64,000 bases of DNA from Bdellovibrionales bacterium (GTDB lineage: Bacteria; Bdellovibrionota; UBA1018). The stretch lies in contig JAFEAP010000029.1 of assembly GCA_018266355.1 (NCBI GenBank), positions 202,305 to 266,304 of the forward strand, in the 5' to 3' direction. Under the pieces are notes generated by a model, which had not been told where the DNA came from, ran no database searches, and saw only the letters and a list, made by a program, of their open reading frames with translations. This document shows, piece by piece, positions 17,645 through 24,969 of the stretch. Positions within the stretch are counted from its first letter, which is position 1. Each line of letters starts with the position of its first letter. A program made the translations under genes and the position numbers.

Positions 17645-18781
17645 ATGATCAAAATCAAGCGAGTGGAAACCAAGTCCGATTGGAACGCGTTCGTCGATTT
17701 CCCGTGGGAGATCTACAAGAACGACCCGCACTGGGTACCGCCGCTGAAGATCGCGATGCACGACCTTCTGAACGTGGACAAGAACCCGTTCTTCAAGCAC
17801 GCGTACATGCATCCGCTCCTCGCTTACGACGGCGATAAACTCGTCGGCCGCGCGGTCGGCGTGATCGACGACGCCCACAATAAATTCCACGGCGAACAAA
17901 CCGTTTTCTTCGGCTTCTTCGAAGCGATCGACAGCCAGGCGGTCACCGACGCGCTCCTCGGCGAGATCGCCAAGTGGGGCAAGGGCCGCGGCATGACCGT
18001 CATGCGCGGACCGGCGAACCCGTCGACGAACCACGAATGCGGACTCCTCGTCGAAGGATTCGAGGACACCCCGGCCGTGATGACGACCTACAACCCGCCG
18101 TACTACGGAAAGCTCCTCGAGAAGTGGGGTCTCACGAAGTCGAAGGATCTGCTGAGCTACATCATCGACTCGCGCAAATCGAAATTCTCCGACCGCCTCC
18201 TCGCCCAGGCCGAGAAACTCAAGCAAGGCGGCGCGGTCACCTTCCGCACGGTCCGCATGAACGAGTTTGACAAAGAAGTCGACATGATCCTCGATATCTA
18301 CAACGACGCCTGGGAAAAGAACTGGGGTTTCGTTCCGATGACGAACGAGGAGTTCCGGCACATGGCGAAGGACATGAAGATGATCCTCGACCCGAACCTC
18401 CTCCTCATCGCCGAAGTCCGCGGCGAGCCGGCCGCGTTCGCGCTCGCGCTCCCCGACGTGAACCAAGCGATCAAGACGATCCCGAGCGGGAAGCTCCTTC
18501 CGTTCGGTCTGATCAAGCTGCTTTGGAACCTGAAGGGACCGGGAAAGAAGAAGCACCTGAACCGCTGCCGGATCATCACCCTCGGCATCAAGAAGAAATA
18601 TCAGCAACTCGGCGTCGGCCCGATCCTCTATCTCGAGTACCTCAAACGCGGCCCGGCCGCGGGTTATCCGGCCGGCGAAGCGAGCTGGATCCTCGAGGAC
18701 AACGTGCCGATGAATCGCGCGCTCGAGCACATGGCCGGCCAGCGTTCGAAGGTCCACCGGATCTACGACAAAACTCTCTAA
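17645..18781 (+). CDS. Large GNAT-fold protein, candidate bacterial ceramide synthase (YghO-like)
   Basis: 378 aa. The opening FPWEIYKNDPHWVPPL and the central MRGPANPSTNHECGLLVEGF, followed by PPYYGKLLEKWG, are the marks of the large YghO-type family annotated as N-acetyltransferases. A member of this family acts as ceramide synthase (bCerS) in Caulobacter, acylating the sphingoid base made by Spt. Here it lies 51 nt downstream of an spt-like gene on the same strand, which supports that role. The acyl-CoA-binding signature (KKKYQQLGVGPILY) is in the C-terminal third. Function is inferred from family plus context. Confidence 0.75.
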   Translation: MIKIKRVETKSDWNAFVDFPWEIYKNDPHWVPPLKIAMHDLLNVDKNPFFKHAYMHPLLAYDGDKLVGRAVGVIDDAHNKFHGEQTVFFGFFEAIDSQAVTDALLGEIAKWGKGRGMTVMRGPANPSTNHECGLLVEGFEDTPAVMTTYNPPYYGKLLEKWGLTKSKDLLSYIIDSRKSKFSDRLLAQAEKLKQGGAVTFRTVRMNEFDKEVDMILDIYNDAWEKNWGFVPMTNEEFRHMAKDMKMILDPNLLLIAEVRGEPAAFALALPDVNQAIKTIPSGKLLPFGLIKLLWNLKGPGKKKHLNRCRIITLGIKKKYQQLGVGPILYLEYLKRGPAAGYPAGEASWILEDNVPMNRALEHMAGQRSKVHRIYDKTL

Positions 18782-18798
18782 AAACGCCGAAGGCGTTT
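18782..18798 (+). terminator. Hairpin after the spt/GNAT-like pair
   Basis: AAACGCC, loop GAA, GGCGTTT directly after the stop codon (7-bp stem). There is no long T run, so termination would be weak. The same stem with loop TAC recurs at 23473-23489. Confidence 0.45.
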
Positions 18799-18816
18799 AT
18801 TGAGCGTTTAAATTAC
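18787..18816 (+). repeat. 30-bp direct repeat, copy 1
   Basis: Begins CCGAAGGCGTTT and ends TTAAATTAC; matches copy 2 at 18855-18884 at 26 of 30 positions, offset 68 bp. Both lie in the 212-nt gap before ruvC; copy 1 overlaps the hairpin. Confidence 0.75.
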
Positions 18817-18854
18817 TGGCTTAGGTTCGGAACCTCTTTGATCGCCTCGAGAGA

Positions 18855-18884
18855 CCGAAGGCGTTTTTAGAGAGATTAAATTAC
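18855..18884 (+). repeat. 30-bp direct repeat, copy 2
   Basis: Second copy of the 30-bp element. It keeps the 12-base core CCGAAGGCGTTT and the TTAAATTAC end but has lost the left arm of the hairpin, so it looks like a partial duplication of the region after the GNAT-like gene. Confidence 0.75.
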
Positions 18885-18993
18885 GACGTGGGGAGTGAGC
18901 GGAGACGACCCCGCGACCCTCGCGGTTTGTCGGGGAAAAATCTGACGGCTCGCTTCCTAAGCCCCGCCGCTCGTGCTCTAATACTTTTAACCC

Positions 18994-19653
18994 ATGCCGG
19001 CTCAGTCTCGCCCGCGGATCATCACGAAGTACCGCATTCTAGGCGTCGATCCGGGATCGCGACTCACCGGCTTCGGTGTCGTGGATCTCGAAGGCTCGAC
19101 CATCCGCCACGTCGCTCATGGCGCGCTCAAGATCGCGTCCACCACGGGAAAGGCGACGGTCCCGCTCGAAGACCGGCTCCTCGAGATTTACCGCGCGCTT
19201 ACGGAAGTGATCGAGACCCACAGGCCCGACGTCCTCTCGATCGAAAAAGTTTTCTTCGCGAAGAACGCGGTCTCCGCGCTCAAGCTCGGTCAAGCGCGCG
19301 GAGCCGCGATCCTCACCGCGAAAATCCACGGCCTCTCCGTCGTCGAGTACGCGCCGACGGAAGTGAAATCCGCGATCGTCGGCCACGGCCGCGCGGAAAA
19401 GGAACAAGTCGCGCGCATGCTCGAGATGATGCTCGGCAAGCAGGAATTCGCCTCGTTTGACGCGTCCGACGGGCTCGCCTTGGCCGTGTGTCATGCGAGA
19501 ATTTACGGATCTCATTCGACTTTGGGAAACGGGCACCAAAATACTTTGACTCAGTCTAGGTCGAAGACGAGGATGGGCCTCGCTGAAAGTTTGGGTCTCA
19601 CTCCCGAGATCGTCGGTGACCGGAAACGGATCATGCGCGAAGAAAAGAAATAA
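18994..19653 (+). CDS. ruvC: RuvC Holliday junction resolvase
   Basis: 219 aa. All four acidic metal ligands are visible: Asp19 in GVDPGS, Glu84 in SIEKVFF, Asp156 and Asp159 in FDASDGLALAV. The RNase H-like enzyme makes paired cuts at Holliday junctions held by RuvAB. It is about 45 residues longer than E. coli RuvC; the added C-terminal tail is polar and without family similarity. ruvA follows 16 nt later, giving a ruvC-ruvA-ruvB order. Confidence 0.95.
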   Translation: MPAQSRPRIITKYRILGVDPGSRLTGFGVVDLEGSTIRHVAHGALKIASTTGKATVPLEDRLLEIYRALTEVIETHRPDVLSIEKVFFAKNAVSALKLGQARGAAILTAKIHGLSVVEYAPTEVKSAIVGHGRAEKEQVARMLEMMLGKQEFASFDASDGLALAVCHARIYGSHSTLGNGHQNTLTQSRSKTRMGLAESLGLTPEIVGDRKRIMREEKK

Positions 19654-19669
19654 TCCGCGGGGAAAGAAA

Positions 19670-20347
19670 GTGATCGGTTACTTGAACGGAAAATTTCTCG
19701 AGGTCTCGGACGGTAAAGCCGTCGTGATCCCGACCGGCAGCGGAATCGGATATTCCGTCGCCCTCCCGTTCAGCACCCGTTACGAAACGCTCACCGCCGG
19801 CGCTCCGGCCGAACTTTGGGTTCACTCCCACGTGCGCGAAGACGCGTTCGACCTCTACGGCTTCCTCTCGCGCGAAGAGAAGGAGATTTTCCTCACGCTC
19901 CTGACCGTGAACGGGATCGGGCCGAAAGGCGCGCTCGGGATCCTCTCGAAAGTCGAGATTCCGACCCTCGTTCAAGCGATCCTCGGGGACGACCAAGAAG
20001 CGCTCACGGAAGTTCCCGGCATCGGGAAAAAGACCGCCGAGCGCGTCGTCGTCGAACTTCGGGACTCGCTCCGGAAAAAGGCCGAAAACGGCCAGCTCCC
20101 GACCGAATGGCTCCGTGCGGCAGCGGCCGCCGGTGCGGCGGCGTCGGGGGGGGCGGGCGGTTCGGCGAAGGGGTTCGCGTTCGCGACCGTCGCTTTCAGG
20201 GATGCGAAGGACGCGCTCGTGGGCCTCGGCTACCGCGAGCAGGAAGTCGCCGCCGTCTTGAAGAAAATTCACGATTTGAAGGCGCCGGCTTTGAACTCGT
20301 CAAAGACGGAAGAAGTCGTCAAACAAGCGTTGAAAGAACTTCGCTGA
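19670..20347 (+). CDS. ruvA: RuvA Holliday junction branch migration subunit
   Basis: 225 aa from a GTG at 19670 (GGGGAAAG upstream), giving the standard start MIGYLNGKFLEV. OB-fold domain, then two helix-hairpin-helix motifs (VNGIGPKGALGIL and VPGIGKKTAERVVVELRD), a long Ala/Gly-rich flexible linker (about 145-165) and domain III (DAKDALVGLGYREQEVAAVL) that contacts RuvB. RuvA tetramers hold the four-way junction. Starts 16 nt after ruvC. Confidence 0.95.
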   Translation: MIGYLNGKFLEVSDGKAVVIPTGSGIGYSVALPFSTRYETLTAGAPAELWVHSHVREDAFDLYGFLSREEKEIFLTLLTVNGIGPKGALGILSKVEIPTLVQAILGDDQEALTEVPGIGKKTAERVVVELRDSLRKKAENGQLPTEWLRAAAAAGAAASGGAGGSAKGFAFATVAFRDAKDALVGLGYREQEVAAVLKKIHDLKAPALNSSKTEEVVKQALKELR

Positions 20348-20470
20348 TCGTTTTAAAGCGAAGGTCTGAGTCCGTAAGCAGTTCCGTTCCGCAGTACCCG
20401 TAGTCGCAGTAAAGCAGCAGTTGAAGCAGATGTAGGCCGCTAAAAACGCGGCGCGCTCGGAGAACTCTTC

Positions 20471-21574
20471 ATGGTTTCATCGTCAGAAACGCATCCGGAA
20501 TCCAATCGCATCGTCGGCGCGAACGCCCAAGGCGCGGAGAACGAAGAGTTCATCGCCCGGACGTTCTCCGAAGACGAGGCGGGGGTTTCACTGCGTCCGA
20601 CTCTCCTGTCCGAATACGTCGGCCAGACGAAGGTGAAAGAAAACCTCGCGCTTTTCATGGAAGCGGCGAAAGCGCGCGGAGACGCGCTCGACCACTGCCT
20701 CCTCGCCGGACCCCCGGGCCTCGGCAAGACGACCCTCGCGCACATCATCGCCGAGGAAATGGGCACCCAGCTCCATTCCATCACCGGTCCGAATATCGAG
20801 AAAAAGGGCGATTTGGCGGCGATTCTCACGAATCTCCAGCCCGGAGACGTGCTTTTCATCGACGAGATCCACCGGCTCCAGAAGACCATCGAGGAAGTCC
20901 TCTATTCCGCGATGGAAGACTACAAACTCGACTTGATCATCGGCCAGGGCCCGGCCGCGAAGACGATCCGGATCGACCTGCCGAAGTTCACGCTCGTCGG
21001 CGCGACCACGCGCACGGGACTCCTCTCGAGCCCGCTTCGCGATCGTTTCGGCGTTCAGCTCCGTCTCGATTTCTATCCGGCGGAGGAACTCGAGAAGATC
21101 GTGAACCGGTCGGCGTCGATCCTCGGGATCACGATGCTCGAGACGGGAGCCGACGAAATCGCCCGCCGGTCCCGCGGAACGCCGCGGATCGCGAATCGAC
21201 TTCTCAAGCGCGTGCGAGACTTCGCCGAAGTTCGCGCGCACACGAAACAGATCGACCGCACGGTCGCCCGCGACGCGCTTAAACTGTTCGAAGTAGATGA
21301 GCGCGGACTCGATTTCATGGACCGGAAGCTCCTGCTCACGATCATCGAGAAGTTCGAGGGAGGGCCGGTCGGCATCGAGACGCTGGCGAGCGCGCTCGGC
21401 GACGAACGTGAAACGATCGAAGACGTCTACGAGCCGTACCTGATCCAGGAGGGTTTCCTCCAGCGCACGCCGCGCGGTCGGGTCGCGAATCGGATCGCGT
21501 TCGAACACCTCGGAAAGCCGCTCGTCGATACGATTCGGCAGCTCCCGCTGATCGAAATCCCGAAGCATTCTTGA
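20471..21574 (+). CDS. ruvB: RuvB branch migration helicase
   Basis: 367 aa AAA+ motor. Walker [10 protein letters not shown], Walker [10 protein letters not shown], sensor I GATTRTG, the arginine finger region LRDRFG and the winged-helix end ([27 protein letters not shown]) are all present. An N-terminal extension of about 35 residues is longer than in E. coli. The 123-nt gap after ruvA holds short CAGT-rich repeats and a small GCCGC/GCGGC stem; TCGGAG precedes the ATG. Completes the RuvABC resolvasome set. Confidence 0.97.
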   Translation: MVSSSETHPESNRIVGANAQGAENEEFIARTFSEDEAGVSLRPTLLSEYVGQTKVKENLALFMEAAKARGDALDHCLLAGPPGLGKTTLAHIIAEEMGTQLHSITGPNIEKKGDLAAILTNLQPGDVLFIDEIHRLQKTIEEVLYSAMEDYKLDLIIGQGPAAKTIRIDLPKFTLVGATTRTGLLSSPLRDRFGVQLRLDFYPAEELEKIVNRSASILGITMLETGADEIARRSRGTPRIANRLLKRVRDFAEVRAHTKQIDRTVARDALKLFEVDERGLDFMDRKLLLTIIEKFEGGPVGIETLASALGDERETIEDVYEPYLIQEGFLQRTPRGRVANRIAFEHLGKPLVDTIRQLPLIEIPKHS

Positions 21575-21615
21575 GCCTTCGGTCGATTCCCGGCGAGGAT
21601 AGTTGTTGCAAAAAG

Positions 21616-21644
21616 AACACACTCGACGCCGAAAGGAGTGTGTT
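21616..21644 (+). terminator. 9-bp hairpin in the ruvB-lpxC gap, probable terminator
   Basis: AACACACTC (21616-21624) and GAGTGTGTT (21636-21644) pair perfectly around an 11-nt loop, about 40 nt after ruvB, preceded by AAAAAG and followed by a short T run. It may end ruvB transcription; the AT-rich 200 nt that follow should contain the lpxC promoter and could also hold a leader element. Confidence 0.45.
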
Positions 21645-21845
21645 TCAAATCGCACAAACCCGATTTCATTCCGAAATTTACGGAAAGTTGATGCCGCGCG
21701 ACGCGGAAATCTAAACAGGTTTAAGTCTTTGATTTTTAAAGGATGTTTTACTTTGAGTCCGAGTTTTTTAAGAAAATCTGAATTTTGGACCAAATCGGCA
21801 TTGAACTTGCGATTGATGAGGGTGAGTTAGGATACGCACCCGCAT

Positions 21846-22763
21846 ATGAACTTTCAACGGACGATCAAAAAGCCGGTCACTCTCAAGGGAATCGGCCTCC
21901 ATTTAGGCAAGGAAGCCGCTATCACGCTGAAGCCCGCAGGCGTGAATCAGGGGATCCTTTTTCAACGCGTCGATCTCGCGGACTCCCTCCCGATCGAAGC
22001 GAATTTCCGAAACGTCGTGAACACGCAGATGGCGACCACGCTCGGAAAAGGCAATGTGACCGTCTCCACGATCGAGCACCTGATGGCGGCTCTCCACGGA
22101 TTCGGCATCGATAACGTTCTCGTCGAAGTCGTCGGCCCGGAAGTTCCGATCCTCGACGGCAGCTCCGTTCCGTTTTGCACGGCCTTGAAGACGGCCGGCG
22201 TCCAAAACCAGTCCGCTCCGCGCACGGCGCTCGCGATCAAACGTCGCGTGGAAGTGAAACTCGCCGAGAAATGGGCCGTCGTCGAACCGTCGAGCCGCCT
22301 CGAAGTTCACGCCTCCATCGACTGGGATCACCCGTCGATCGGCTTCCAGGAATTCCACTACGTCGAAGGGAAAACGTCCTTCGAGGAGATTTCCGCCGCT
22401 CGCACGTTCGGATTCCTCCGCGACGTCGAAGCGCTCAAGAAGATGGGCCTGATCCTCGGCGGCTCGCTCGAAAACGCTGTCGTCCTCGACAGCGCGCTCG
22501 TCTTGAATCCGGAAGGTCTTCGCTACCCCGACGAATTCGTCCGCCACAAGGCGCTCGACGCCCTCGGTGATTTCAAGCTCGCCGGGATCCAAATCGTCGG
22601 CTCGTTCAAACTCCATCGCGCGGGTCATGACCTGCATCGCTCGATCCTCGCCGAAGTCTTCAAGGATCCGGCGAATTACGAAATCATCGAAACTGCCACG
22701 GACGCGGGAGCGGAAGCTCCGGCCGCGTCGAAAATCGCCGTCGCCGCTCGCTTCGCGGTTTAA
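21846..22763 (+). CDS. lpxC: LpxC, UDP-3-O-acyl-GlcNAc deacetylase
   Basis: 305 aa zinc amidase, the committed step of lipid A synthesis. Zinc ligands His78 (STIEHLMAAL), His234 and Asp238 (RHKALDALGD) and the general-base region HRAGHDLHR are present, as are the start RTIKKPVTLKGIGLH and the SARTFGF motif. The presence of lpxC says that the cell makes lipid A and is a Gram-negative. It stands alone rather than in the mur/fts cluster, and shares a convergent end with the XRE gene 15 nt away. Confidence 0.97.
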   Translation: MNFQRTIKKPVTLKGIGLHLGKEAAITLKPAGVNQGILFQRVDLADSLPIEANFRNVVNTQMATTLGKGNVTVSTIEHLMAALHGFGIDNVLVEVVGPEVPILDGSSVPFCTALKTAGVQNQSAPRTALAIKRRVEVKLAEKWAVVEPSSRLEVHASIDWDHPSIGFQEFHYVEGKTSFEEISAARTFGFLRDVEALKKMGLILGGSLENAVVLDSALVLNPEGLRYPDEFVRHKALDALGDFKLAGIQIVGSFKLHRAGHDLHRSILAEVFKDPANYEIIETATDAGAEAPAASKIAVAARFAV

Positions 22764-22778
22764 TCCGCGGGTCGAGGG

Positions 22779-23072
22779 TCAGACCGTTTCGGTTTCCTTT
22801 TCCTTTTCCGCGTAGAACTCGCGTTCGAGATCGGCCTCGAGCTTGCGAATCGCGATGTCGCGGATAATGCGGAAAACTTCCTTTTCGTCCGTCTTATAGA
22901 GACGGCAGAGGCGGCGAAGAGTGCCGATCGGAGGGGAGGAGAGGCCGCGTTCCCAGTTCGAAACGAACTGAGAGGACTTGTAGCCGAGAACCGCTGCGAC
23001 TTCCTTCTGAGAAAGTCCGGCCGCCGTCCGTGCGCCTTTTAAGAAGTCTGCTAGTTCACGACCCCGCAACAT
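22779..23072 (-). CDS. XRE-family helix-turn-helix regulator
   Basis: 97 aa from ATG 23072, chosen because GGAGGGGG lies 2 nt before it; the ATG eight codons upstream has no such site. Residues about 5-58 are a Cro/CI-type HTH (FLKGARTAAGLSQKEVAAVLGYKSSQFVSNWERG), followed by a helical tail with many Glu and Lys. A palindrome between its own -10 and -35 positions suggests autoregulation. Targets beyond itself are unknown. Confidence 0.85.
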   Translation of the reverse strand: MLRGRELADFLKGARTAAGLSQKEVAAVLGYKSSQFVSNWERGLSSPPIGTLRRLCRLYKTDEKEVFRIIRDIAIRKLEADLEREFYAEKEKETETV

Positions 23073-23111
23073 TCCCCCTCCAGGAATATTTCTCAAATGT
23101 TGATGAATTGT

Positions 23112-23131
23112 ATTTTAGCATCTCTTAGAGA
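23112..23131 (-). promoter_or_regulatory. -10 box and palindromic operator candidate of the XRE gene
   Basis: Read on the minus strand, TAAAAT (23117-23112) is a good -10 box about 40 nt before the start codon. Immediately upstream of it, in the spacer, is the palindrome TCTCT-A-AGAGA (23131-23121), the right place for a repressor to block polymerase. No clear -35 box. Inferred, by eye. Confidence 0.4.
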
Positions 23132-23217
23132 AATTAAGCGCCTACAAACTTAGACGAAACAGCTATGTTTCTCTAAACAGTTCTGACGCATCAGATTAAC
23201 TAAATAAGGTAGATCTT

Positions 23218-23236
23218 GATAGCGCGGAGCGCTATC
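23218..23236 (+). promoter_or_regulatory. 8-bp hairpin just upstream of tRNA-Pro
   Basis: GATAGCGC, loop GGA, GCGCTATC, ending 23 nt before the tRNA. It would lie in the 5' leader of the precursor and may guide RNase P or end-processing, or be a stable remnant. No known family. Confidence 0.45.
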
Positions 23237-23259
23237 GGATAACCCCACGGGATGAGGAT

Positions 23260-23337
23260 CGGGGCGTAGCGCAGCTTGGCTAGCGCGCTTGCTTGGGGTG
23301 CAAGAGGTCGCTGGTTCGAATCCAGTCGTCCCGACCA
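23260..23337 (+). tRNA. tRNA-Pro(GGG)
   Basis: 78 nt including an encoded CCA. Acceptor stem CGGGGCG/CGTCCCG (one G-U), D stem GCGC/GCGC, anticodon stem CTTGC/GCAAG with loop TTGGGGT, anticodon GGG at 23295-23297, variable loop of 5 nt, T stem with TTCGAAT loop, discriminator A. Reads CCC and CCU codons. All four stems check by hand. Followed directly by an intrinsic terminator. Confidence 0.97.
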
Positions 23338-23339
23338 AC

Positions 23340-23388
23340 AAACGAAAAAGGAATGAACCGCGTACGCGGCCCATTCCTTTTTTCGTTT
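23340..23388 (+). terminator. Strong intrinsic terminator after tRNA-Pro
   Basis: AACGAAAAAGGAATG (23341-23355) pairs with CATTCCTTTTTTCGTT (23372-23387), with one bulged T, around a GC-rich inner arm (CCGCGTACGCGG). The T run on the 3' arm makes it a classic Rho-independent terminator and could serve both strands. Confidence 0.9.
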
Positions 23389-23472
23389 GATGACCAGCCG
23401 ATGGATTCGCTTCCTGCGTGTCCCGCGGCGATCGTTTCGCGATTTCGCGGGCACTCGGAATCGCATCGCACC

Positions 23473-23489
23473 AAACGCCTACGGCGTTT
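23473..23489 (+). repeat. AAACGCC hairpin, second occurrence
   Basis: AAACGCC, loop TAC, GGCGTTT. Same 7-bp stem as the hairpin after the GNAT-like gene (18782-18798) with another loop; possibly a small dispersed palindromic element. Confidence 0.5.
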
Positions 23490-23492
23490 GCC

Positions 23493-23515
23493 GCGCTTGC
23501 GCAGTCGTCCCGACC
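23493..23515 (+). pseudogene. Probable deleted copy of tRNA-Pro
   Basis: GCGCTTGC (23493-23500) matches the tRNA D/anticodon-stem region (23285-23292), and CAGTCGTCCCGACC (23502-23515) matches its 3' end without the last A (23323-23336), in the same order, with the rest missing. It reads like a tRNA remnant left by duplication and deletion, or an attachment-type 3' end copy; no integrase gene is near. Confidence 0.5.
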
Positions 23516-23532
23516 TCCGCTATCCCGGTTTT

Positions 23533-23958
23533 ATGGACCCTGATCTTCGTTTGATTCTTCAGCCGGTGGTGGCGCTGGTGTTCGTCACGTTCGCGGTTTG
23601 GTTCTATATGTACGTGCTTCGAATCGGGCACATGAGGGCGAAGAAAATCCATCCCGAGCAGCTGAAGCTCGCCGGGCGGGAGGCGGATGAGCTCCTGAAG
23701 GAAGTCGACGGGCCCTCGGATAACTTAGTGAACCTTTTCGAGATGCCGGTGCTCTTCTACGTCGCCGCTTTCGCGATGGTCGCCCTTCGCATGGACGATT
23801 CGCTTTCGCTCGGGCTGGCTTGGGGATTCGTCGGATTTCGTGCGCTCCATAGCCTCATCCACTGTACCTATAACCGGGTCATGCACCGGTTCCTCGCGTA
23901 CGCGATCTCGTCCCTGCTCCTCCTCGGGCTTTGGGCGCGGATCGCGACGGCGATTTGA
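23533..23958 (+). CDS. MAPEG-like membrane protein
   Basis: 141 aa, four hydrophobic segments (about 8-28, 68-88, 92-105, 118-138). The motif NLFEMPVLFY and the later R-x-LHSLIH...YN-x(3)-HR are typical of the MAPEG superfamily, whose members include glutathione-dependent membrane enzymes; many bacterial members have no known substrate. ATG 23533 is the first in-frame start after the tRNA-related sequence. A GGDEF gene follows 46 nt later on the same strand. Confidence 0.75.
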   Translation: MDPDLRLILQPVVALVFVTFAVWFYMYVLRIGHMRAKKIHPEQLKLAGREADELLKEVDGPSDNLVNLFEMPVLFYVAAFAMVALRMDDSLSLGLAWGFVGFRALHSLIHCTYNRVMHRFLAYAISSLLLLGLWARIATAI

Positions 23959-24004
23959 CGCTCATTTTACTTCATTCCGGGGCCCGATCTTTCGAAGAGA
24001 GGGT

Positions 24005-24964
24005 ATGGCTCGCAATAAAGCGTCCTCGCTCGCGCGCGAAAAACTGGAAGGTCGGGTCGTCGGAGGGAAGTTCTCCGAACTCGCGAATTACTCGGATCTT
24101 TTCGAGCGCTCCCACGACGGGATCGCGTTCGTCGACGTCCGAAACCACGAGGTCCTGGAAACGAACGGCGCGTTCCGCGACCTGATCGAGACGGATCGGA
24201 CCCTCGAAGGAACGACCTTCTTCGACTTCTTCCCGGAAAGCGACCGCGCCTCGCTCGAGAACTGGTTCGGACAGTCCGGGACGACCCTCGAACTGAATAC
24301 CGCCGACGACCGCGTGATCGAATTCACCGCGGCTCGGGTGAAACTCGCCGATTATTGCGAAGTCTACCAGCTCCTCGCCCGCGACATCACGAAGGAACGC
24401 GTGAAGCAGACGATGCTCGAACGCCAGTCGCTCACCGACGAGATGACCGGACTTTCGAATTTCCGGGCGTTCCGGACGCGCCTCGCTCTCGAACACGAAC
24501 GTGCGGATAAGAAGAACCAGCCCTACGCCGTCGTCTTCTTCGACGTCGATCACTTCAAACATTTCAACGATCGGAACGGCCACCCCGCGGGAGACGAAAC
24601 GCTGCGCAGGCTCGCGGCGATCCTTCGCCGGATCTCGGGCCGTACGGAGTTCGTCGCGCGTTACGGCGGCGAGGAATTCGTGGTTCTCGTCTCGGGCGCG
24701 AATCTCGACGTCGGTCGGGAGTTCGCCGAGAAGGCGCGCGCCGCGATCGAGACCGAGAAATTCCCTCACGGCGAGGCCCAGCCGCTCGGCCGGGTGACCG
24801 CGAGCATCGGCGTCGCCGCCTACGAAGCCGGCGTCGCGCCGGACGTGGTGCTGAAACGCGCCGACGAGGCGCTTTACGAATCGAAACAGGGCGGACGCAA
24901 CCGCGTGACCGCTTACGTGAGCGGGAGGGCCGCGATGGCCTATCTCCTTAAAAAAACGGGGTGA
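24005..24964 (+). CDS. PAS-GGDEF diguanylate cyclase
   Basis: 319 aa. Residues about 25-140 are a PAS-like sensor (DLFERSHDGIAFVDVRNHEVLETN), then a GGDEF domain with the catalytic GGEEF at residues 221-225, the metal-binding FFDVDHFKHFND segment and ASIGVA. It should make cyclic di-GMP in the cytoplasm. The inhibitory I-site RxxD is not present at the expected position (GRTE there), so product inhibition may be lacking. No membrane span. The end overlaps a possible GTG start of the next gene. Confidence 0.92.
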   Translation: MARNKASSLAREKLEGRVVGGKFSELANYSDLFERSHDGIAFVDVRNHEVLETNGAFRDLIETDRTLEGTTFFDFFPESDRASLENWFGQSGTTLELNTADDRVIEFTAARVKLADYCEVYQLLARDITKERVKQTMLERQSLTDEMTGLSNFRAFRTRLALEHERADKKNQPYAVVFFDVDHFKHFNDRNGHPAGDETLRRLAAILRRISGRTEFVARYGGEEFVVLVSGANLDVGREFAEKARAAIETEKFPHGEAQPLGRVTASIGVAAYEAGVAPDVVLKRADEALYESKQGGRNRVTAYVSGRAAMAYLLKKTG

Positions 24965-24969
24965 ACTCG

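Noticed and set aside
16244..18757. An 837-aa open frame on the minus strand opposite the spt and GNAT-like genes
   Set aside because: Shadow frame of high-GC coding sequence; the composition is rich in Arg, His and Asp and no family motif is present, while the plus-strand genes have clear motifs.
20348..20470. CAGT-rich repeats between ruvA and ruvB as a regulatory element
   Set aside because: Copies are short and irregular, and no symmetric or conserved structure is evident.
23200..23474. Short reading frames on the minus strand over the tRNA, encoding a peptide with DDWIRTSDLLHPKQ-like sequence
   Set aside because: It is the antisense of tRNA-Pro and its flanks; such peptides are a well-known annotation artefact.
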